From positions 1 to 64,000 of the forward strand of contig NZ_AJTS01000038.1 of assembly GCF_000275725.1 (NCBI RefSeq): DNA of 64,000 nt, in the 5' to 3' direction. Made by a program: the position numbers and the translations under genes. Below are positions 47,283-58,393 of this stretch, one piece after another; within the stretch, counting starts at the first letter, position 1, and every line of letters begins with the position of its first letter. A model generated the notes under the pieces. It was not told the DNA's origin and did not search any database. It was given only the letters and a program-made list of their open reading frames with translations. Source of the DNA: Vreelandella stevensii S18214. Lineage in GTDB: Bacteria; Pseudomonadota; Gammaproteobacteria; Pseudomonadales; Halomonadaceae.

Positions 47283-48050
47283 TTAGCGCACGATACCGCG
47301 CGTGGAGCGCTCGATGGAGTCGGCAAACTGCACGACTTCCGGCAGGTCGAAGCGGCTGCGCATATCGCTGATGGCCTGCTCGACGGTGAGCCCCTGACGG
47401 TAGACCAGTTTGTAGGCAGTGGTCAGGGCGGCAATCGCCTCGCGGCTGAAGCCTCGGCGCTTGAGGCCGACCAGGTTCAGGCCACGCGCTTCGGCAGGGT
47501 TGCCGTTGATCATGACGAACGCCGGGGTATCCTTGGTGATGATCGAGCCACCGCCCGCCATGGCATGGTCCCCAAAGTGGCAGAACTGATGCACCGCCGA
47601 GAGCCCGCCCAGAATGGCATGGTTGCCCAGCGTCACGTGCCCTGCCAGGGTGACCTGGTTGGCCAGGATGCAGTCGTTGCCGATCACGCAGTCATGGCCA
47701 ACGTGCACGTATGCCATGAACAGGTTACGCGACCCGATGGTGGTTTCGCTGCGATCCTGCACCGTACCGCGGTGCAGCGTCACCCCTTCACGGATCACGT
47801 TATCGTCGCCCATGACCAGCCGCGTCGGCTCGCCGGCGTACTTCTTGTCCTGGCAATCTTCCCCCACCGAGGCAAACTGGAAAATACGCGTGCGCTCACC
47901 CAGCACGGTGGGCCCCTTGATCACCACATGGGGGCCAATGACGGAACCAGCACCGATGGTGACATCGGGCCCGATCACGCTAAAAGGGCCGACCTCGACG
48001 TCATCGGCCAGTCGTGCCGTCGGGTCGACCAGTGCAGTAGGATGTATCAA
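47283..48050 (-). CDS. lpxA: UDP-N-acetylglucosamine acyltransferase
   Basis: Left-handed beta-helix acyltransferase of 255 residues, first step of lipid A synthesis (3-O-acylation of UDP-GlcNAc). It shows many hexapeptide repeats, the catalytic histidine in A-V-H-Q-F-C and the C-terminal [12 protein letters not shown] helix. The likely start is TTG at 48050, overlapping the fabZ stop as TTGA with AGGAAGG just upstream; the ATG 21 bases earlier would add a tail not seen in the family. Confidence 0.93.
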   Translation of the reverse strand: MIHPTALVDPTARLADDVEVGPFSVIGPDVTIGAGSVIGPHVVIKGPTVLGERTRIFQFASVGEDCQDKKYAGEPTRLVMGDDNVIREGVTLHRGTVQDRSETTIGSRNLFMAYVHVGHDCVIGNDCILANQVTLAGHVTLGNHAILGGLSAVHQFCHFGDHAMAGGGSIITKDTPAFVMINGNPAEARGLNLVGLKRRGFSREAIAALTTAYKLVYRQGLTVEQAISDMRSRFDLPEVVQFADSIERSTRGIVR

Positions 48051-48490
48051 GCCACCTTCCTCTCGGCACAAATGATTTCAGCTTCACACGCCAGCTCGCC
48101 ATCTACCGTGGCACGGCAGGCAAATTTCCAGATGCCGCGCTTGCCACGAATGACGTTGGCTTCCAGCGTCAGCTTGTCACCCGGCATGACCGGGCGCTTG
48201 AAACGTACGTTATCGCTGCCAACCAGATAGTAGACATAGCCATCTGCCGGAAGCTTGTTGACCGTCTTGAAGCCCAGAATGCCACACACTTGCGCCAGCG
48301 CTTCGACGACCAGCACGCCGGGCATAATGGGGTGATGTGGAAAATGGCCATTGAAGAATGGCTCATTGATGCTTACGTTCTTGTACGCCACGATGGCTTC
48401 GCCCACGGTCAGTTCCGTGACTCGATCCACCAGCAGGAAGGGATAGCGGTGGGGCAAGTACTCGCGAATTTCGTTGATATCCATAACCAT
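48047..48490 (-). CDS. fabZ: 3-hydroxyacyl-ACP dehydratase FabZ
   Basis: Hot-dog-fold dehydratase of 147 residues that acts in each cycle of fatty acid elongation. The active-site His is in [10 protein letters not shown] and the Glu in V-E-A-L-A-Q. ATG 48490 is preceded by GAGG at eight bases. Its place between lpxD and lpxA is conserved because both pathways draw on 3-hydroxyacyl-ACP. Confidence 0.95.
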   Translation of the reverse strand: MVMDINEIREYLPHRYPFLLVDRVTELTVGEAIVAYKNVSINEPFFNGHFPHHPIMPGVLVVEALAQVCGILGFKTVNKLPADGYVYYLVGSDNVRFKRPVMPGDKLTLEANVIRGKRGIWKFACRATVDGELACEAEIICAERKVA

Positions 48491-48632
48491 CGTAACGACC
48501 TCTAAATAGACATAGCGCCTGAACAGTGTCAGGCAGGCACCAGCACTCCTGCTGGCCAAAAGGCAGAGGATTATAACGCGCTGCTATCGAGCCTCAAGCC
48601 ACGCATCCTCAAAATCCTTGTTTGCTTCACGA

Positions 48633-49664
48633 TCAACGCTGGCTTTTTTCCACTCGCGCCAATCGTTTGGCAATATCATCCAACTGCTTGAAGCGCACCG
48701 CGTTCTTGCGCCATTGAGTGTTGCTCATGGCGCCCGTGCCGGAGGAGTAGACACCTGGCTCATGAATCGAATTGGTCACCAGACTCATACCCGTCACCTG
48801 CACCCCATCGCACAAGGTCAAGTGGCCCGACAAGCCAACGCCGCCGCCCAGCATGCAGTGCTTGCCCACTTTGGTGGAACCCGCAATGCCCACACAGCCC
48901 GCCAGGGCGCTGTGGTCGCCAATCGTGACGTTATGGGCAATCTGCACCTGGCTGTCGATCTTGACGTCATTACCGATGACCGTATCGCCCAGTGCGCCAC
49001 GGTCGATACTCGAACAGCTGCCGACTTCCACGTCATCGCCGAGGATGACACCGCCCAACTGGGCGATCTTGTGCCAGCCTGCGCCATCGTGGGCAAACCC
49101 GAAGCCATCGCCACCGATCACACAGCCACTTTGCAGAATGACCCGCTTACCGATGATGACGCCATGACACACCGTCACGTTGGCATGCAGCCGGGTCTCG
49201 TCACCCAGACGGCTGTCGGCCCCCACCACGCTGCCTGCCCCGACGATCACCCGATCCCCCAGCACGGCCCCCGATTCGATCACCGCATTGGCCTGAATCG
49301 AGACGCCCTCGCCCAGCGTGACGCCTTCCGCCACCACGGCGCTGGGATGAATGCCCGGCACATCGCGGGCCGCCAAAGGGTCAAACAGCTGCGATAGCTT
49401 GGCGTAGCCAAGGTAGGGGTTGCTCATTTCCAACCGTGGCACCGGGCAATTCTTGCCGTGCTCCGGGTGCAGTAGAACGGCGGCAGCACGCGTCGTGGCC
49501 AGATCCTTGAGATACGCGCGATTGGCAAGAAACGCTACCTGATCGGGCGTGGCTTCCTTGAGGGTGGCCAGGCCACGGATTGGCTGGTCGGCGTCGCCCT
49601 CAAAAGCAACGTCCAGATGACGAGCGATATCAGCCAGGGTGAGGTGTTGAGAAGCGTGCATCAT
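48633..49664 (-). CDS. lpxD: UDP-3-O-acylglucosamine N-acyltransferase
   Basis: Third enzyme of lipid A synthesis, 343 residues: an N-terminal uridine-binding domain (L-A-T-L-K-E-A, Q-V-A-F-L-A-N), a long hexapeptide-repeat beta-helix with the catalytic His region G-F-G-F-A-H-D-G, and a C-terminal helix. Start ATG 49664 (or 49661); longer readings extend toward skp. There is a gap of about 140 bases before fabZ. Confidence 0.95.
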   Translation of the reverse strand: MMHASQHLTLADIARHLDVAFEGDADQPIRGLATLKEATPDQVAFLANRAYLKDLATTRAAAVLLHPEHGKNCPVPRLEMSNPYLGYAKLSQLFDPLAARDVPGIHPSAVVAEGVTLGEGVSIQANAVIESGAVLGDRVIVGAGSVVGADSRLGDETRLHANVTVCHGVIIGKRVILQSGCVIGGDGFGFAHDGAGWHKIAQLGGVILGDDVEVGSCSSIDRGALGDTVIGNDVKIDSQVQIAHNVTIGDHSALAGCVGIAGSTKVGKHCMLGGGVGLSGHLTLCDGVQVTGMSLVTNSIHEPGVYSSGTGAMSNTQWRKNAVRFKQLDDIAKRLARVEKSQR

Positions 49665-49719
49665 GGGAGCCCAGGAAAGCAGCGGTGCGGCCAACGAGCG
49701 CCGCACCCACGGTCATGAA

Positions 49720-50220
49720 TTAGTTCAGCGAATCAAAAATCTGTGTGACCTCGTTGGTCACATTGGGAAGGTCCGTCGAGGAGTGCAGCACTCCCTGAGG
49801 CTCTACCAATACGTCGATGTTATGACGCTCCAGCACCTGCTCCACGGCCCGCTCGAGCTTGGACTCGGCGCTTTCCAGGAACTGCTGTTCGGAGGTTTGC
49901 TGCGCCTGCATCACTTCACGACGAAGCTGCTCGAAACGGCTGCCCTTCTCCTGCAACTCGGCAATCAACCCGTCGCGCTCGGATTGCGACATGGTCTCGC
50001 CCTGCTGCTGCAAGCGAGTTTGCAGCTGCTGCAGCTCATTACCCAGCGACTGCGCTTCACGCTGCTGGCCACCAATCTGGCTTTCGAGCTGGCTCAGCGA
50101 TGATTGTGCCGACTGGGTGTTCATCAGCGCTGCGCGCCAATCCAGCACGGCCACTTCAGCCGCGTAGGCGGGTAGCGTCATGGCTCCGAAAAGGCACACA
50201 GCGGCGGTCAGTTTACGCAT
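49720..50220 (-). CDS. skp: OmpH/Skp-family periplasmic chaperone
   Basis: Periplasmic holdase of 166 residues for unfolded outer membrane proteins. The signal peptide ends near P-A-Y-A (20), followed by E-V-A-V-L-D-W and a long coiled-coil rich in Gln and Glu (about 40-120), the tentacle helices of Skp. It follows bamA directly, its functional partner. ATG 50220 is preferred; ATG 50226 lies two codons earlier. Confidence 0.9.
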   Translation of the reverse strand: MRKLTAAVCLFGAMTLPAYAAEVAVLDWRAALMNTQSAQSSLSQLESQIGGQQREAQSLGNELQQLQTRLQQQGETMSQSERDGLIAELQEKGSRFEQLRREVMQAQQTSEQQFLESAESKLERAVEQVLERHNIDVLVEPQGVLHSSTDLPNVTNEVTQIFDSLN

Positions 50221-50239
50221 TATCATGACACTCCTTGAA

Positions 50240-52591
50240 TTAGAACGTTTGGCCAAGCGAGAACTGGAAGAACTGCGTGTCATCGCCACTCTCATCGTTT
50301 AACGGCTCTGCAATGCTGAAGGTCAAGGGACCCACGGGCGTCAGCCAGGAGAGACCAATACCCACACTGTAGCGTAAATCGCCCAGATCAACGCCAGAAC
50401 TGCACTGCTGGCGGCCAGCATCCTCTTCCAGCACGTCGTAGCAGGAGCTCAGGAAGGTATTACCCGCATCCAGGAACAGCGAAGGCTGAACCGAGCGCTG
50501 GTTCTCGACGAACGGCATCGGGAAGAGGACTTCGGCACTGCCTTGCACCAGCACGTTCCCCCCAAGGGTACGATCCCGGCCACCCTCGCGGGCGGGCGTG
50601 GTCCGCTGCCCCAGGGTGTTGGACGTGAAACCACGCACCGAACCCAGGCCCCCTGCATAGAAGTTCTCATAGAAGGGGTAAGGATCGTTGCTGGCCAGGG
50701 TATCGGCATAGCCCAGGTTACCGCTGAACTTCAACGCCCAGGTCTGATCGTCGTTGATCGGGAAGAGCTGTTGGGCACGGGCCTGAACCTTGTAGTACTC
50801 CGCATCGCTGCCCGGCACCCCGGTTTCCAGCGAGAGACGCTGATAGTTACCCGCCGTCGGCATGATACCGCGGTTCAGGTTGTTGCGGGTCCAGCTGGCG
50901 GTCAGCTTCAGGCTCTGGGCATTGTCACCTTCGTCTTCCACGTAACGGCGAATTTCAGAAGCCGTGTCGAAGTAGGTCTTGACGGTGACGTCTTCGATGC
51001 TCGCCCCGAAGTTGAGCCGCGACAGCTCACTGACAGGGTAACCGAAGTTGATGCCCGCGCCGTAGGCGTCGGTGGAGAACGTAGAGATATCGGAGTCGGC
51101 AAAATCCGTCTCGCGATAGAAAACGTTATAACCTCGGGAGATACCGTCCAGGGTCCAGTAGGGGTCGGTAAAGGCAAAGTTCACGCTCGTGAAGGTGTCG
51201 CTGCGCTGTGCGCCGACGTTGACTCGGTTACCGGTGCCCAGGAAGTTGTTCTGGGCCAGGCCAACGCCGTAGATCACCCCGGCACTTTGCGAGAAACCGA
51301 CACTGGCCGAGATGGAGCCGGAAGGCTGCTCTTCCACGTTGTAGGTGACATCCAGCAGGTCGGGCTGCCCCGGCACGGGCTGAGTGTCGACTTCCACTTG
51401 GCTGAAGAAGCCAAGCCGCTCCAGGCGCTGACGCGACTGGGTAATGGATTCCGTGGAGGCAGGTGCCCCCTCCAGCTGAATCATTTCACGGCGCAACACC
51501 TCGTCCTGAGTCGTGGTGTTACCAAAGAATTCGATACGACGCACGTATGTCCGCTGGCCCGGATCAACAGCGATCACCAGGTCGACGGTCTCACCGTCGT
51601 CGGCCATTTCAGGGATACCGCGCACTTCGGCAAACGCGAAGCCTTCGGCCCCCAGGCGCTGACGCAACGCTTCCGTGGACGCGTTCACGTCGCCACGGGA
51701 GAAAATCTCGCCACTGTTGATCTGCAGTAGGTTGCGCGCTTCGCTTTCGCTGATTTGCAGGTCGCCCGCGAAACGAATGTTACCAACCCGGTACTGGGTG
51801 CCTTCATCGATGTTCAACGTCACGAAGATCTCGGACTTTTCAGGCCCAATCGAGACTTGCGTGGAGGTCACATCGAAGTTGACATAGCCGCGATCCAGAT
51901 AAAAAGAGCGCAGACGCTCGATGTCCCCAGAGAGCGCTTCCCGGGAGTACTCGTCCCGCGAGAACCAGCCAAAGAAACGTCCGGGACGGTCGTTCAGTTC
52001 GAAGACACCACGCAGCGTGTCGTCATCGAAATCACGGTTGCCCACGATATTGATCTGGCGAATCCTGGCCACTTCACCTTCGTTGATGTCGATGTTGACC
52101 TGAACCCGGCCTTCGTCGATTTCATCCACGCCGACATTGATGCTGGCGCTGTAGCGCCCCTGCGACTGATAAACCCCTTCCAGCTCACGCTCGATATCGT
52201 CGAGCGTGGAGAGCTGCAGCACTTGCCCTTCAGACAGGCCAGACTGACGCAGACCGTTACGCAGGTCGTCATCGGAAATCTGCCGATTGCCGGTAATGTT
52301 CAGACGCGCAATGGTGGGCCTTTCGACGACCTGAATGACCAGAACATCGCCTTCCCGGGCCAGCGAGACGTCTTCGAACAGGCCAGTGGCAAACAGGTCA
52401 CGTGCGGCAGCGGCCAGCTGCTGCTCACTGACGCGGTCGTTGGCACTGACAGGAAACGCATTAAAGACCGAGGCGGCGGATACCCGCTGTAGTCCTTCCA
52501 CACGAATGTCCGAAACATCAAAGGATTGTGCCTGGGCGCCGCTGGCGCCTGCCAGCAAGAGTGCCGCCATTCCAAGGGTCTTGATTTTCAT
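50240..52591 (-). CDS. bamA: Outer membrane protein assembly factor BamA
   Basis: Central component of the BAM complex, 783 residues: signal peptide to about A21, five POTRA repeats (about 25-420), then a 16-strand barrel ending in F-Q-F-S-L-G-Q-T-F with the C-terminal Phe. The V-R-G-F motif of loop 6 is visible in S-V-R-G-F-T-S-N. It inserts beta-barrel proteins, including LptD, and sits with rseP and skp in the conserved envelope cluster. Confidence 0.97.
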   Translation of the reverse strand: MKIKTLGMAALLLAGASGAQAQSFDVSDIRVEGLQRVSAASVFNAFPVSANDRVSEQQLAAAARDLFATGLFEDVSLAREGDVLVIQVVERPTIARLNITGNRQISDDDLRNGLRQSGLSEGQVLQLSTLDDIERELEGVYQSQGRYSASINVGVDEIDEGRVQVNIDINEGEVARIRQINIVGNRDFDDDTLRGVFELNDRPGRFFGWFSRDEYSREALSGDIERLRSFYLDRGYVNFDVTSTQVSIGPEKSEIFVTLNIDEGTQYRVGNIRFAGDLQISESEARNLLQINSGEIFSRGDVNASTEALRQRLGAEGFAFAEVRGIPEMADDGETVDLVIAVDPGQRTYVRRIEFFGNTTTQDEVLRREMIQLEGAPASTESITQSRQRLERLGFFSQVEVDTQPVPGQPDLLDVTYNVEEQPSGSISASVGFSQSAGVIYGVGLAQNNFLGTGNRVNVGAQRSDTFTSVNFAFTDPYWTLDGISRGYNVFYRETDFADSDISTFSTDAYGAGINFGYPVSELSRLNFGASIEDVTVKTYFDTASEIRRYVEDEGDNAQSLKLTASWTRNNLNRGIMPTAGNYQRLSLETGVPGSDAEYYKVQARAQQLFPINDDQTWALKFSGNLGYADTLASNDPYPFYENFYAGGLGSVRGFTSNTLGQRTTPAREGGRDRTLGGNVLVQGSAEVLFPMPFVENQRSVQPSLFLDAGNTFLSSCYDVLEEDAGRQQCSSGVDLGDLRYSVGIGLSWLTPVGPLTFSIAEPLNDESGDDTQFFQFSLGQTF

Positions 52592-52689
52592 GCAGTCAGT
52601 TCGCTCGCGTTGGTCTGCCTGTCGTTAAGACAGGCACCATATACATTTGTGCAGGCAGATGACAAGCCATCCGCGCGCTACACGCGTTA

Positions 52690-54048
52690 TTACCACAGGC
52701 GCATCAAGTCGAAATAGAGCGCCATCAGCATCAGGGTGCCTACCATGGCCAGCCCAATGCGGAGGCCTATTGCCTGTGTCTGCTCAGATACTGGTCGCCC
52801 GCGCAGCACCTCGACGAAATAGTAAAGCAAATGACCACCGTCGAGCACGGGGATAGGCAGCAAATTTAGCACACCCAGGCTGATCGACAGATAGGCCAGA
52901 AAGCTAACGAAGGCTTCGGTACCTGCACGCGCTGAATCCCCGGAGATTTGCGCGATGGTAATGGGCCCCGACAGGTTGGAGGGCGAAATCAGCCCCACCA
53001 GCATTTTGCGAATGGCATCGACGGTGAGCAGCACCATATCACCGGTGCGTGACAGCGCCTGGCCCAGCGCCTCGATGGGCCCATAGCGAATATCGCGCAG
53101 CAGTTCGTCAGGCCAGTTGACCGGCTCGGCACCTGCTCCAATGTACCCAACCTCGACGCCACTCTCCAGCGTATTGCGCCCCGGCGTCATGGTCAGCGTA
53201 CCGGCTTCGCCGTTGCGCTGGTAACCCACGCTGAGGGTCTGGCCTGCACTGTCACGAATGACTTCAACGAACTGCATCCAGTCGCGAACCGGCTCACCGT
53301 TCAGCGTGGTAATCCGGTCGCCTGCCTGAAGGCCAGCCTCGGCCGCTGCCTGGCCTTCCAACACCTGGCCCAGCACGGCAGGAACGTCGGGGCGCCAAGG
53401 CACAAAGCCCAGCGTTTCCAGCGGCTGCGGCGGGTCCTGGCGGACCATGTAGCGGCTGATCGGCAGCTGATATACCCGCGAAGCACTGCTGCCTTCCGGG
53501 CGCGCTTCGATGGCCAGCTCACCGTTGAAGCCGATCATCGATACCAGCTTCAAATTGATCTCTTCCCAGGAGCGCATGGCATCGCCTTGGATGGCGGTGA
53601 TTTCACTGCCCTGGGGCAAGCCCGCTTCGGCCGCCGGGGAGTTGGGCGTGACCGGCCCGACAATCGGCGCCACCGTAGTGGTACCGGCCACGAACAGTGC
53701 CCAATAGGCCACGATGGCCAGCAGGAAGTTGGCGATGGGGCCCGCCGCCACGATGGCGATACGCTGCCAGACAGTCTTGCGATTGAACGCCTGGTCCAGC
53801 TGCTCTTCGGGGACTGGCGCCTCGCGCTCGTCGAGCATTTTCACGTAGCCACCCAAAGGAATGGCGGCCACCGCAAATTCGGTCCCGTGGCGGTCCACCG
53901 TCGACCACAGCGGCTTGCCGAAACCGACCGAGAACCTCAGCACTTTCACACCGCACCGGCGCGCCACCCAAAAGTGGCCAAACTCGTGAAACGTGACCAG
54001 CAGGCCCAACACCACGATAACCGCTAGAATATTCTGTATCAGGCCCAC
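52690..54048 (-). CDS. rseP: Site-2 protease RseP
   Basis: Intramembrane zinc metalloprotease of 452 residues that releases the sigma-E anti-sigma factor after DegS cleavage. H-E-F-G-H is at 21-25, the third zinc ligand lies in P-V-L-D-G-G-H near the C terminus, and two PDZ domains are between. The start is GTG with AAGGAG upstream. Confidence 0.95.
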   Translation of the reverse strand: MGLIQNILAVIVVLGLLVTFHEFGHFWVARRCGVKVLRFSVGFGKPLWSTVDRHGTEFAVAAIPLGGYVKMLDEREAPVPEEQLDQAFNRKTVWQRIAIVAAGPIANFLLAIVAYWALFVAGTTTVAPIVGPVTPNSPAAEAGLPQGSEITAIQGDAMRSWEEINLKLVSMIGFNGELAIEARPEGSSASRVYQLPISRYMVRQDPPQPLETLGFVPWRPDVPAVLGQVLEGQAAAEAGLQAGDRITTLNGEPVRDWMQFVEVIRDSAGQTLSVGYQRNGEAGTLTMTPGRNTLESGVEVGYIGAGAEPVNWPDELLRDIRYGPIEALGQALSRTGDMVLLTVDAIRKMLVGLISPSNLSGPITIAQISGDSARAGTEAFVSFLAYLSISLGVLNLLPIPVLDGGHLLYYFVEVLRGRPVSEQTQAIGLRIGLAMVGTLMLMALYFDLMRLW

Positions 54049-54074
54049 GCCGTGCTCCTTTACATGACTCGCCG

Positions 54075-55286
54075 TTAGAGCGGAGAGGGCTCAGCCCTGC
54101 GCTGGCGTACGATGACGTCTGCCTGCTCACGCGCCCAGCGATCCGCATTCAATACTTGCTCAAGGGTCGCGGCAGCGCCTTGATAAGGCTGTGCCATGAC
54201 CGCCGCCACCACCTCGGCAATCTCGCTAAAGCCGATGGTTTCCGACAGGAAGGCGTCCACCGCGACTTCATTGGCCGCATTGAGAATGGCCGGCGCCGCG
54301 CCACCCTTCTGGATCGCCTCCCGCGCTAATCTCAGGCAGGGAAACAGCGCCTCGTCCGGCGCCTCGAACTCCAGTCGCGCTACCTGAAACAGGTCCAGCG
54401 CTTCGACCCCAGCATCGATGCGCTCCGGCCAGGCCAGGCCGTAGGCAATCGGGGTGCGCATATCAGGGTTGCCCAGCTGCGCAATGACCGAGCCATCGTC
54501 GTAGGCTGCCATCGAATGAATGACGCTTTGGGGGTGCACGACCACCTGCACCTGCTCGGGCGTGGCATCGAACAGCCAGCAGGCCTCGATCAGCTCCAGG
54601 CCTTTGTTCATTAGCGTGGCGCTATCCACGGAGATTTTGCGCCCCATGGACCAGTTGGGGTGAGCACAGGCCTGCTCGGGGGTGACCCTGGCGATGTCGG
54701 CCGCCGCCCAGCCACGGAACGGACCGCCCGACGCGGTCAACAGCAGTTGACGCACGCCATGTCTGGCCAGCCCCCCACGATGCTCGCTGGGTAGACACTG
54801 GTAGATGGCATTATGTTCAGAATCGATCGGCAGCAGGATGGCACCAGAGCGCTCGACTGCCTCCATGAACAGCGCGCCGCTCATGACCAGCGCCTCTTTA
54901 TTGGCCAACAGCACGCGCTTGCCTGCCTCTGCCGCCGCCAGCGCTGGTAGAAGGCCAGCGGCCCCGACGATGGCGGCCATGACGGTATCGACCTCTGCTG
55001 CGCTAGCCACGTCGCATAGCGACTCAGGGCCGGAGAGCACTCGGGTATCGATACCCGATTTTCCAAGCGCCTGCTGTAGCCACTGGGCATCGTTCGCGTC
55101 ATCCAGCACCGCAAACCGAGGGCGGTGTACCTGACACTGCGCCAGCAAGGCTTCTTTTGAGGTATGGGCCGTCAGCGCATAAACACGGTAGCGGTCAGGG
55201 TGACGGGCGATCACATCCAGGGTACTGGTGCCAATCGAGCCCGTGGCCCCGAGCACCGTCACTTGCTGAACAGGCGCGGTGCTCAT
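54075..55286 (-). CDS. dxr: 1-deoxy-D-xylulose 5-phosphate reductoisomerase
   Basis: NADPH-dependent enzyme of 403 residues making MEP, the first committed product of the non-mevalonate isoprenoid pathway. The G-A-T-G-S-I-G nucleotide loop, [19 protein letters not shown] and L-T-A-S-G-G-P-F-R segments are all present. ATG 55286 overlaps the cdsA stop (ATGA). Confidence 0.96.
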   Translation of the reverse strand: MSTAPVQQVTVLGATGSIGTSTLDVIARHPDRYRVYALTAHTSKEALLAQCQVHRPRFAVLDDANDAQWLQQALGKSGIDTRVLSGPESLCDVASAAEVDTVMAAIVGAAGLLPALAAAEAGKRVLLANKEALVMSGALFMEAVERSGAILLPIDSEHNAIYQCLPSEHRGGLARHGVRQLLLTASGGPFRGWAAADIARVTPEQACAHPNWSMGRKISVDSATLMNKGLELIEACWLFDATPEQVQVVVHPQSVIHSMAAYDDGSVIAQLGNPDMRTPIAYGLAWPERIDAGVEALDLFQVARLEFEAPDEALFPCLRLAREAIQKGGAAPAILNAANEVAVDAFLSETIGFSEIAEVVAAVMAQPYQGAAATLEQVLNADRWAREQADVIVRQRRAEPSPL

Positions 55287-56104
55287 AGCGCGCTCACCTG
55301 AGCCTGCAGCACCAGCAGATAGCACAAGGCGAAAGTCGGAATGGCGGCCGTCAGACTATCGATACGATCCAGCACGCCCCCATGGCCGGGCAGCAGCTGG
55401 CTGGAGTCCTTGATATCACGGTAACGCTTGAGCATGCTTTCCAGCAGGTCGCCCAGCACCGAGATCAGCGTGACGACAGCCGTGATCAACAGCAGTGCGA
55501 TGCCTCCAGCAACCCCCAGGGGCTGCCACAGCGCGAACAGCAGCGCCAGCAGGCACGTGGCGGCAAGACCGCCCAGCACGCCTTCCCAGGACTTACCGGG
55601 GCTGACCCGCGGGGCCAGCTTGCGCTTGCCCCAGCGGCGACCGGCAAAATACGCCCCGATGTCGGCACTCCACACCAGCAGCAGCACGAACAGCAGCCAC
55701 ACGGCGCCGCTATCACGCAGGACGTTGAACCCCACCCAGCAAGGCAGCAGCACCCAGACGCCCATCAACAGCCGCCGAGTGGTGCTCTGCCACTGCTGGC
55801 CCGCCGCCGGGTATTGGGTTACCCAGTACAGGTTCAGCAGCCAACCGGCAGCAGCCAGCCATAGCGGCCACACCGAATAGGCCGCCCCGCTAAACCACAG
55901 CAGCGCCATGAGCACCGCCATCCCGACGACGCCACCAAGCCGCTGGCTCGGTTGCGTCACGCCTGCGAGGTTGGTCCACTCCCAGGCACCCAGAAGCACT
56001 ACGACGGCGGTAAACAGCGCAAACGCGCCGCCCTGTAATCCAAACAACCCGGCCAGCACCAGGGGTGCCAGCCAGGCAGCGGTGATGATTCGCTGTTTAA
56101 GCAC
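55283..56104 (-). CDS. cdsA: Phosphatidate cytidylyltransferase
   Basis: Inner-membrane enzyme of 273 residues that makes CDP-diacylglycerol for phospholipid synthesis. Several membrane helices are present, and the CDS signature region shows [15 protein letters not shown] followed by D-L-L-E-S-M-L-K-R and [15 protein letters not shown]. The start is GTG, overlapping the uppS 3' end by eight bases. Confidence 0.95.
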   Translation of the reverse strand: MLKQRIITAAWLAPLVLAGLFGLQGGAFALFTAVVVLLGAWEWTNLAGVTQPSQRLGGVVGMAVLMALLWFSGAAYSVWPLWLAAAGWLLNLYWVTQYPAAGQQWQSTTRRLLMGVWVLLPCWVGFNVLRDSGAVWLLFVLLLVWSADIGAYFAGRRWGKRKLAPRVSPGKSWEGVLGGLAATCLLALLFALWQPLGVAGGIALLLITAVVTLISVLGDLLESMLKRYRDIKDSSQLLPGHGGVLDRIDSLTAAIPTFALCYLLVLQAQVSAL

Positions 56105-56882
56105 CTTGCGCCTCTATTTGTTCGTCGGTCATGCCAAAGCGGCGGCGTCTCATACAGAAATCGTCCACCGCCTCGTCGAAAGCCGCGCCGTTGAAATCGG
56201 GCCACAGCAAGGGAGAGAAATGCAGCTCTGCGTAGGCCAGTTGCCACAGCATGAAATTGGACAAGCGCTGCTCGCCACTGGTACGGATGCACAGATCCAC
56301 CGGCGGCACCTGCGCCACTCCCATGGCGGCGTCCATCTGCGCCTCGTCAATGGCCTCGGGACTCAGCTCGCCTGCGGCCACCTGTTCGGCCAACTGCCGT
56401 GCAGCCCGGGCGATGTCCCACTGGCCACCGTAGTTGGCGGCGATCACCAGGTGCATGCCCGTATTGTCGGCGGTCAGCGCCTGAGCACGCTGAATGTGTT
56501 TCTGAATGGCGTGGGAAAAACCACGCTGCTCACCAATGATGGAGAGCCGTATATTGCGCTCGTGAAGCTTCTTGACCTCACGCTTCAAGGCCATCAGGAA
56601 AAGCTCCATCAGCGCGTTGACCTCGGCCGCAGGGCGCTTCCAGTTCTCACTGGAAAACGCAAACAGGCTGAGGGTGTCGACGCCCCGCTCGGCGGCGCGC
56701 TCGATGACCGCACGCACGGCCTCGACGCCTGCACGGTGGCCTCGCGCACCTGACAGCCCACGCGCCCGAGCCCAGCGATTGTTACCATCCATGATGATCG
56801 CAACATGGGACGGCAGCCCCCCCTCGGATCGAGAAGGCTCCGTGCCGCCCGGCTGCAGTGAGGGAAGCTGGGGGGAGGTCAT
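56097..56882 (-). CDS. uppS: Undecaprenyl diphosphate synthase
   Basis: Cis-prenyltransferase of 261 residues making the C55 lipid carrier for peptidoglycan and O-antigen. The substrate loop I-M-D-G-N-N-R-W-A and the F-S-S-E-N-W, D-L-C-I-R-T-S-G-E-Q-R-L-S-N-F segments are intact. ATG 56882 is used; an in-frame TTG lies five codons earlier. Confidence 0.95.
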   Translation of the reverse strand: MTSPQLPSLQPGGTEPSRSEGGLPSHVAIIMDGNNRWARARGLSGARGHRAGVEAVRAVIERAAERGVDTLSLFAFSSENWKRPAAEVNALMELFLMALKREVKKLHERNIRLSIIGEQRGFSHAIQKHIQRAQALTADNTGMHLVIAANYGGQWDIARAARQLAEQVAAGELSPEAIDEAQMDAAMGVAQVPPVDLCIRTSGEQRLSNFMLWQLAYAELHFSPLLWPDFNGAAFDEAVDDFCMRRRRFGMTDEQIEAQGA

Positions 56883-56927
56883 GGGGTCTCGCACCAAAGA
56901 TCAATCATATTAAAGCCAAGCGATGGC

Positions 56928-56952
56928 CCACGGGCAGCCAGGCTGCCCGTGG
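56928..56952 (-). terminator. Hairpin between frr and uppS
   Basis: Perfect 10-bp stem CCACGGGCAG (56928-56937) and CTGCCCGTGG (56943-56952), loop ccagg, about 36 bases after the frr stop. Only a short T-rich stretch follows on the minus strand, so it may terminate partially and set a lower level for the uppS-to-lpx genes. Confidence 0.5.
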
Positions 56953-56987
56953 TGAAGTGAACGCAGTCTGCGATGTCGACGACATCG

Positions 56988-57545
56988 TTATACCTGCATG
57001 AGATCCTGCTCTTTTGCTGCCAACGCCTTGTCGATCTCGGCGATGTACTTGTCGGTCAGCTTCTGGATCTCGTCTTCGCCCTGGCGCTGATCATCTTCGG
57101 TGATCGCTTTCTCTTTCAGCAGCGACTTGAAGTCACCGTTGGCGTCACGACGCACGTTACGCACCGCCACGCGGGCGGTTTCGGCCTCGCCACGCGCCTG
57201 CTTGATGTAGCCTTTGCGCGTTTCTTCGGTGAGCATCGGCATAGGCACGCGAATCACGTTACCGGCACTGGAGGGGTTGAGGCCCAAATCAGAGGTCATG
57301 ATCGCCTTTTCGATCTTCGGCACCATGCCCTGCTCCCAGGGGGCAACGGCCAGGGTGCGCGCGTCTTCGACGCTGACCGAAGCCACCTGATTCAGCGGCA
57401 CCTGGCCACCGTAGTACTCGACGGTCACGGCATCCAGGATGCTGGGATGCGCACGCCCGGTGCGAATCTTGTTAAAGTTGACGTGCAGCGCCTCGACGCT
57501 CTTCTTCATGCGAGATTCTGCATCTTTCTTGATGTCGTTGATCAC
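56988..57545 (-). CDS. frr: Ribosome recycling factor
   Basis: Protein of 185 residues that, with EF-G, splits post-termination ribosomes. The N-terminal [20 protein letters not shown] and the [10 protein letters not shown] segments are diagnostic. The start is GTG four bases after the pyrH stop, with GAGGG upstream. Confidence 0.97.
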   Translation of the reverse strand: MINDIKKDAESRMKKSVEALHVNFNKIRTGRAHPSILDAVTVEYYGGQVPLNQVASVSVEDARTLAVAPWEQGMVPKIEKAIMTSDLGLNPSSAGNVIRVPMPMLTEETRKGYIKQARGEAETARVAVRNVRRDANGDFKSLLKEKAITEDDQRQGEDEIQKLTDKYIAEIDKALAAKEQDLMQV

Positions 57546-57549
57546 GTTG

Positions 57550-58317
57550 TTACCCTCTGTCTATCAGCGTGCCTTCCTTGCCCCCTACTACCAGATTCAG
57601 CAGGGCACCAGGCTTGTTCATATCGAATACCCGCACCGGCATATCATGGTCACGTACCAGGCAGATAGCGGTCAAATCCATGACGCCCAGCTTCTGCTCC
57701 AGAGCATCGTCGTAGGAGAGCTGGTCGTATTTTACGGCGTCGGGGTACTTCACCGGGTCCTTATTGTACACGCCGTCCACCTTGGTGGCTTTGATGACGA
57801 CGTCCACGTCCACTTCGATACCGCGCAAGCAGGCGGCCGAGTCCGTGGTGAAGAAAGGGTTACCGGTGCCTGCAGAGAACAGCACCACGTCGCCGGAGGT
57901 CAGATAGCGAATGGCGGTGCGGCGGTCATAATGTTCCACCACGCCGCTCATGGGAATCGCCGACATCACCCGTGAACGAATATTGGAGCGCTCCAGCGCA
58001 TCGCGCATGGCTAGCGCATTCATCACGGTGGCCAGCATTCCCATGTGGTCACCCGTCACTCGGTCCATGCCCGCTTCGTTCAACGCAGCGCCACGGAACA
58101 AGTTACCCCCTCCAATCACGATACCTACCTGCACACCGATCCCGACCAGCTGGCCGATCTCCAGTGCCATTCGGTCCAGTACTTTGGGGTCGATACCAAA
58201 ATCATGCTCTCCCATCAGCGCTTCGCCCGACAGCTTCAGCAAAATACGCTTGTATTTCGATTTCGACTTGTCGATTTTCGTGGCAGCGGGGGCAGACTCT
58301 TGAATCTCACGTGACAT
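57550..58317 (-). CDS. pyrH: UMP kinase
   Basis: Bacterial-type UMP kinase (amino acid kinase fold) of 255 residues giving UDP for nucleic acid and envelope synthesis. [21 protein letters not shown] and [13 protein letters not shown] are present. The N-terminal 20 residues before Y-K-R-I are a non-conserved, charged extension. It lies between tsf and frr as usual. Confidence 0.96.
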   Translation of the reverse strand: MSREIQESAPAATKIDKSKSKYKRILLKLSGEALMGEHDFGIDPKVLDRMALEIGQLVGIGVQVGIVIGGGNLFRGAALNEAGMDRVTGDHMGMLATVMNALAMRDALERSNIRSRVMSAIPMSGVVEHYDRRTAIRYLTSGDVVLFSAGTGNPFFTTDSAACLRGIEVDVDVVIKATKVDGVYNKDPVKYPDAVKYDQLSYDDALEQKLGVMDLTAICLVRDHDMPVRVFDMNKPGALLNLVVGGKEGTLIDRG

Positions 58318-58393
58318 GGCATCTCTCCTGAGGCAGACCTGGACACAGGTGGGCGAGACAGCACCTGTATTTCACAGGGGCCGGATACACGAA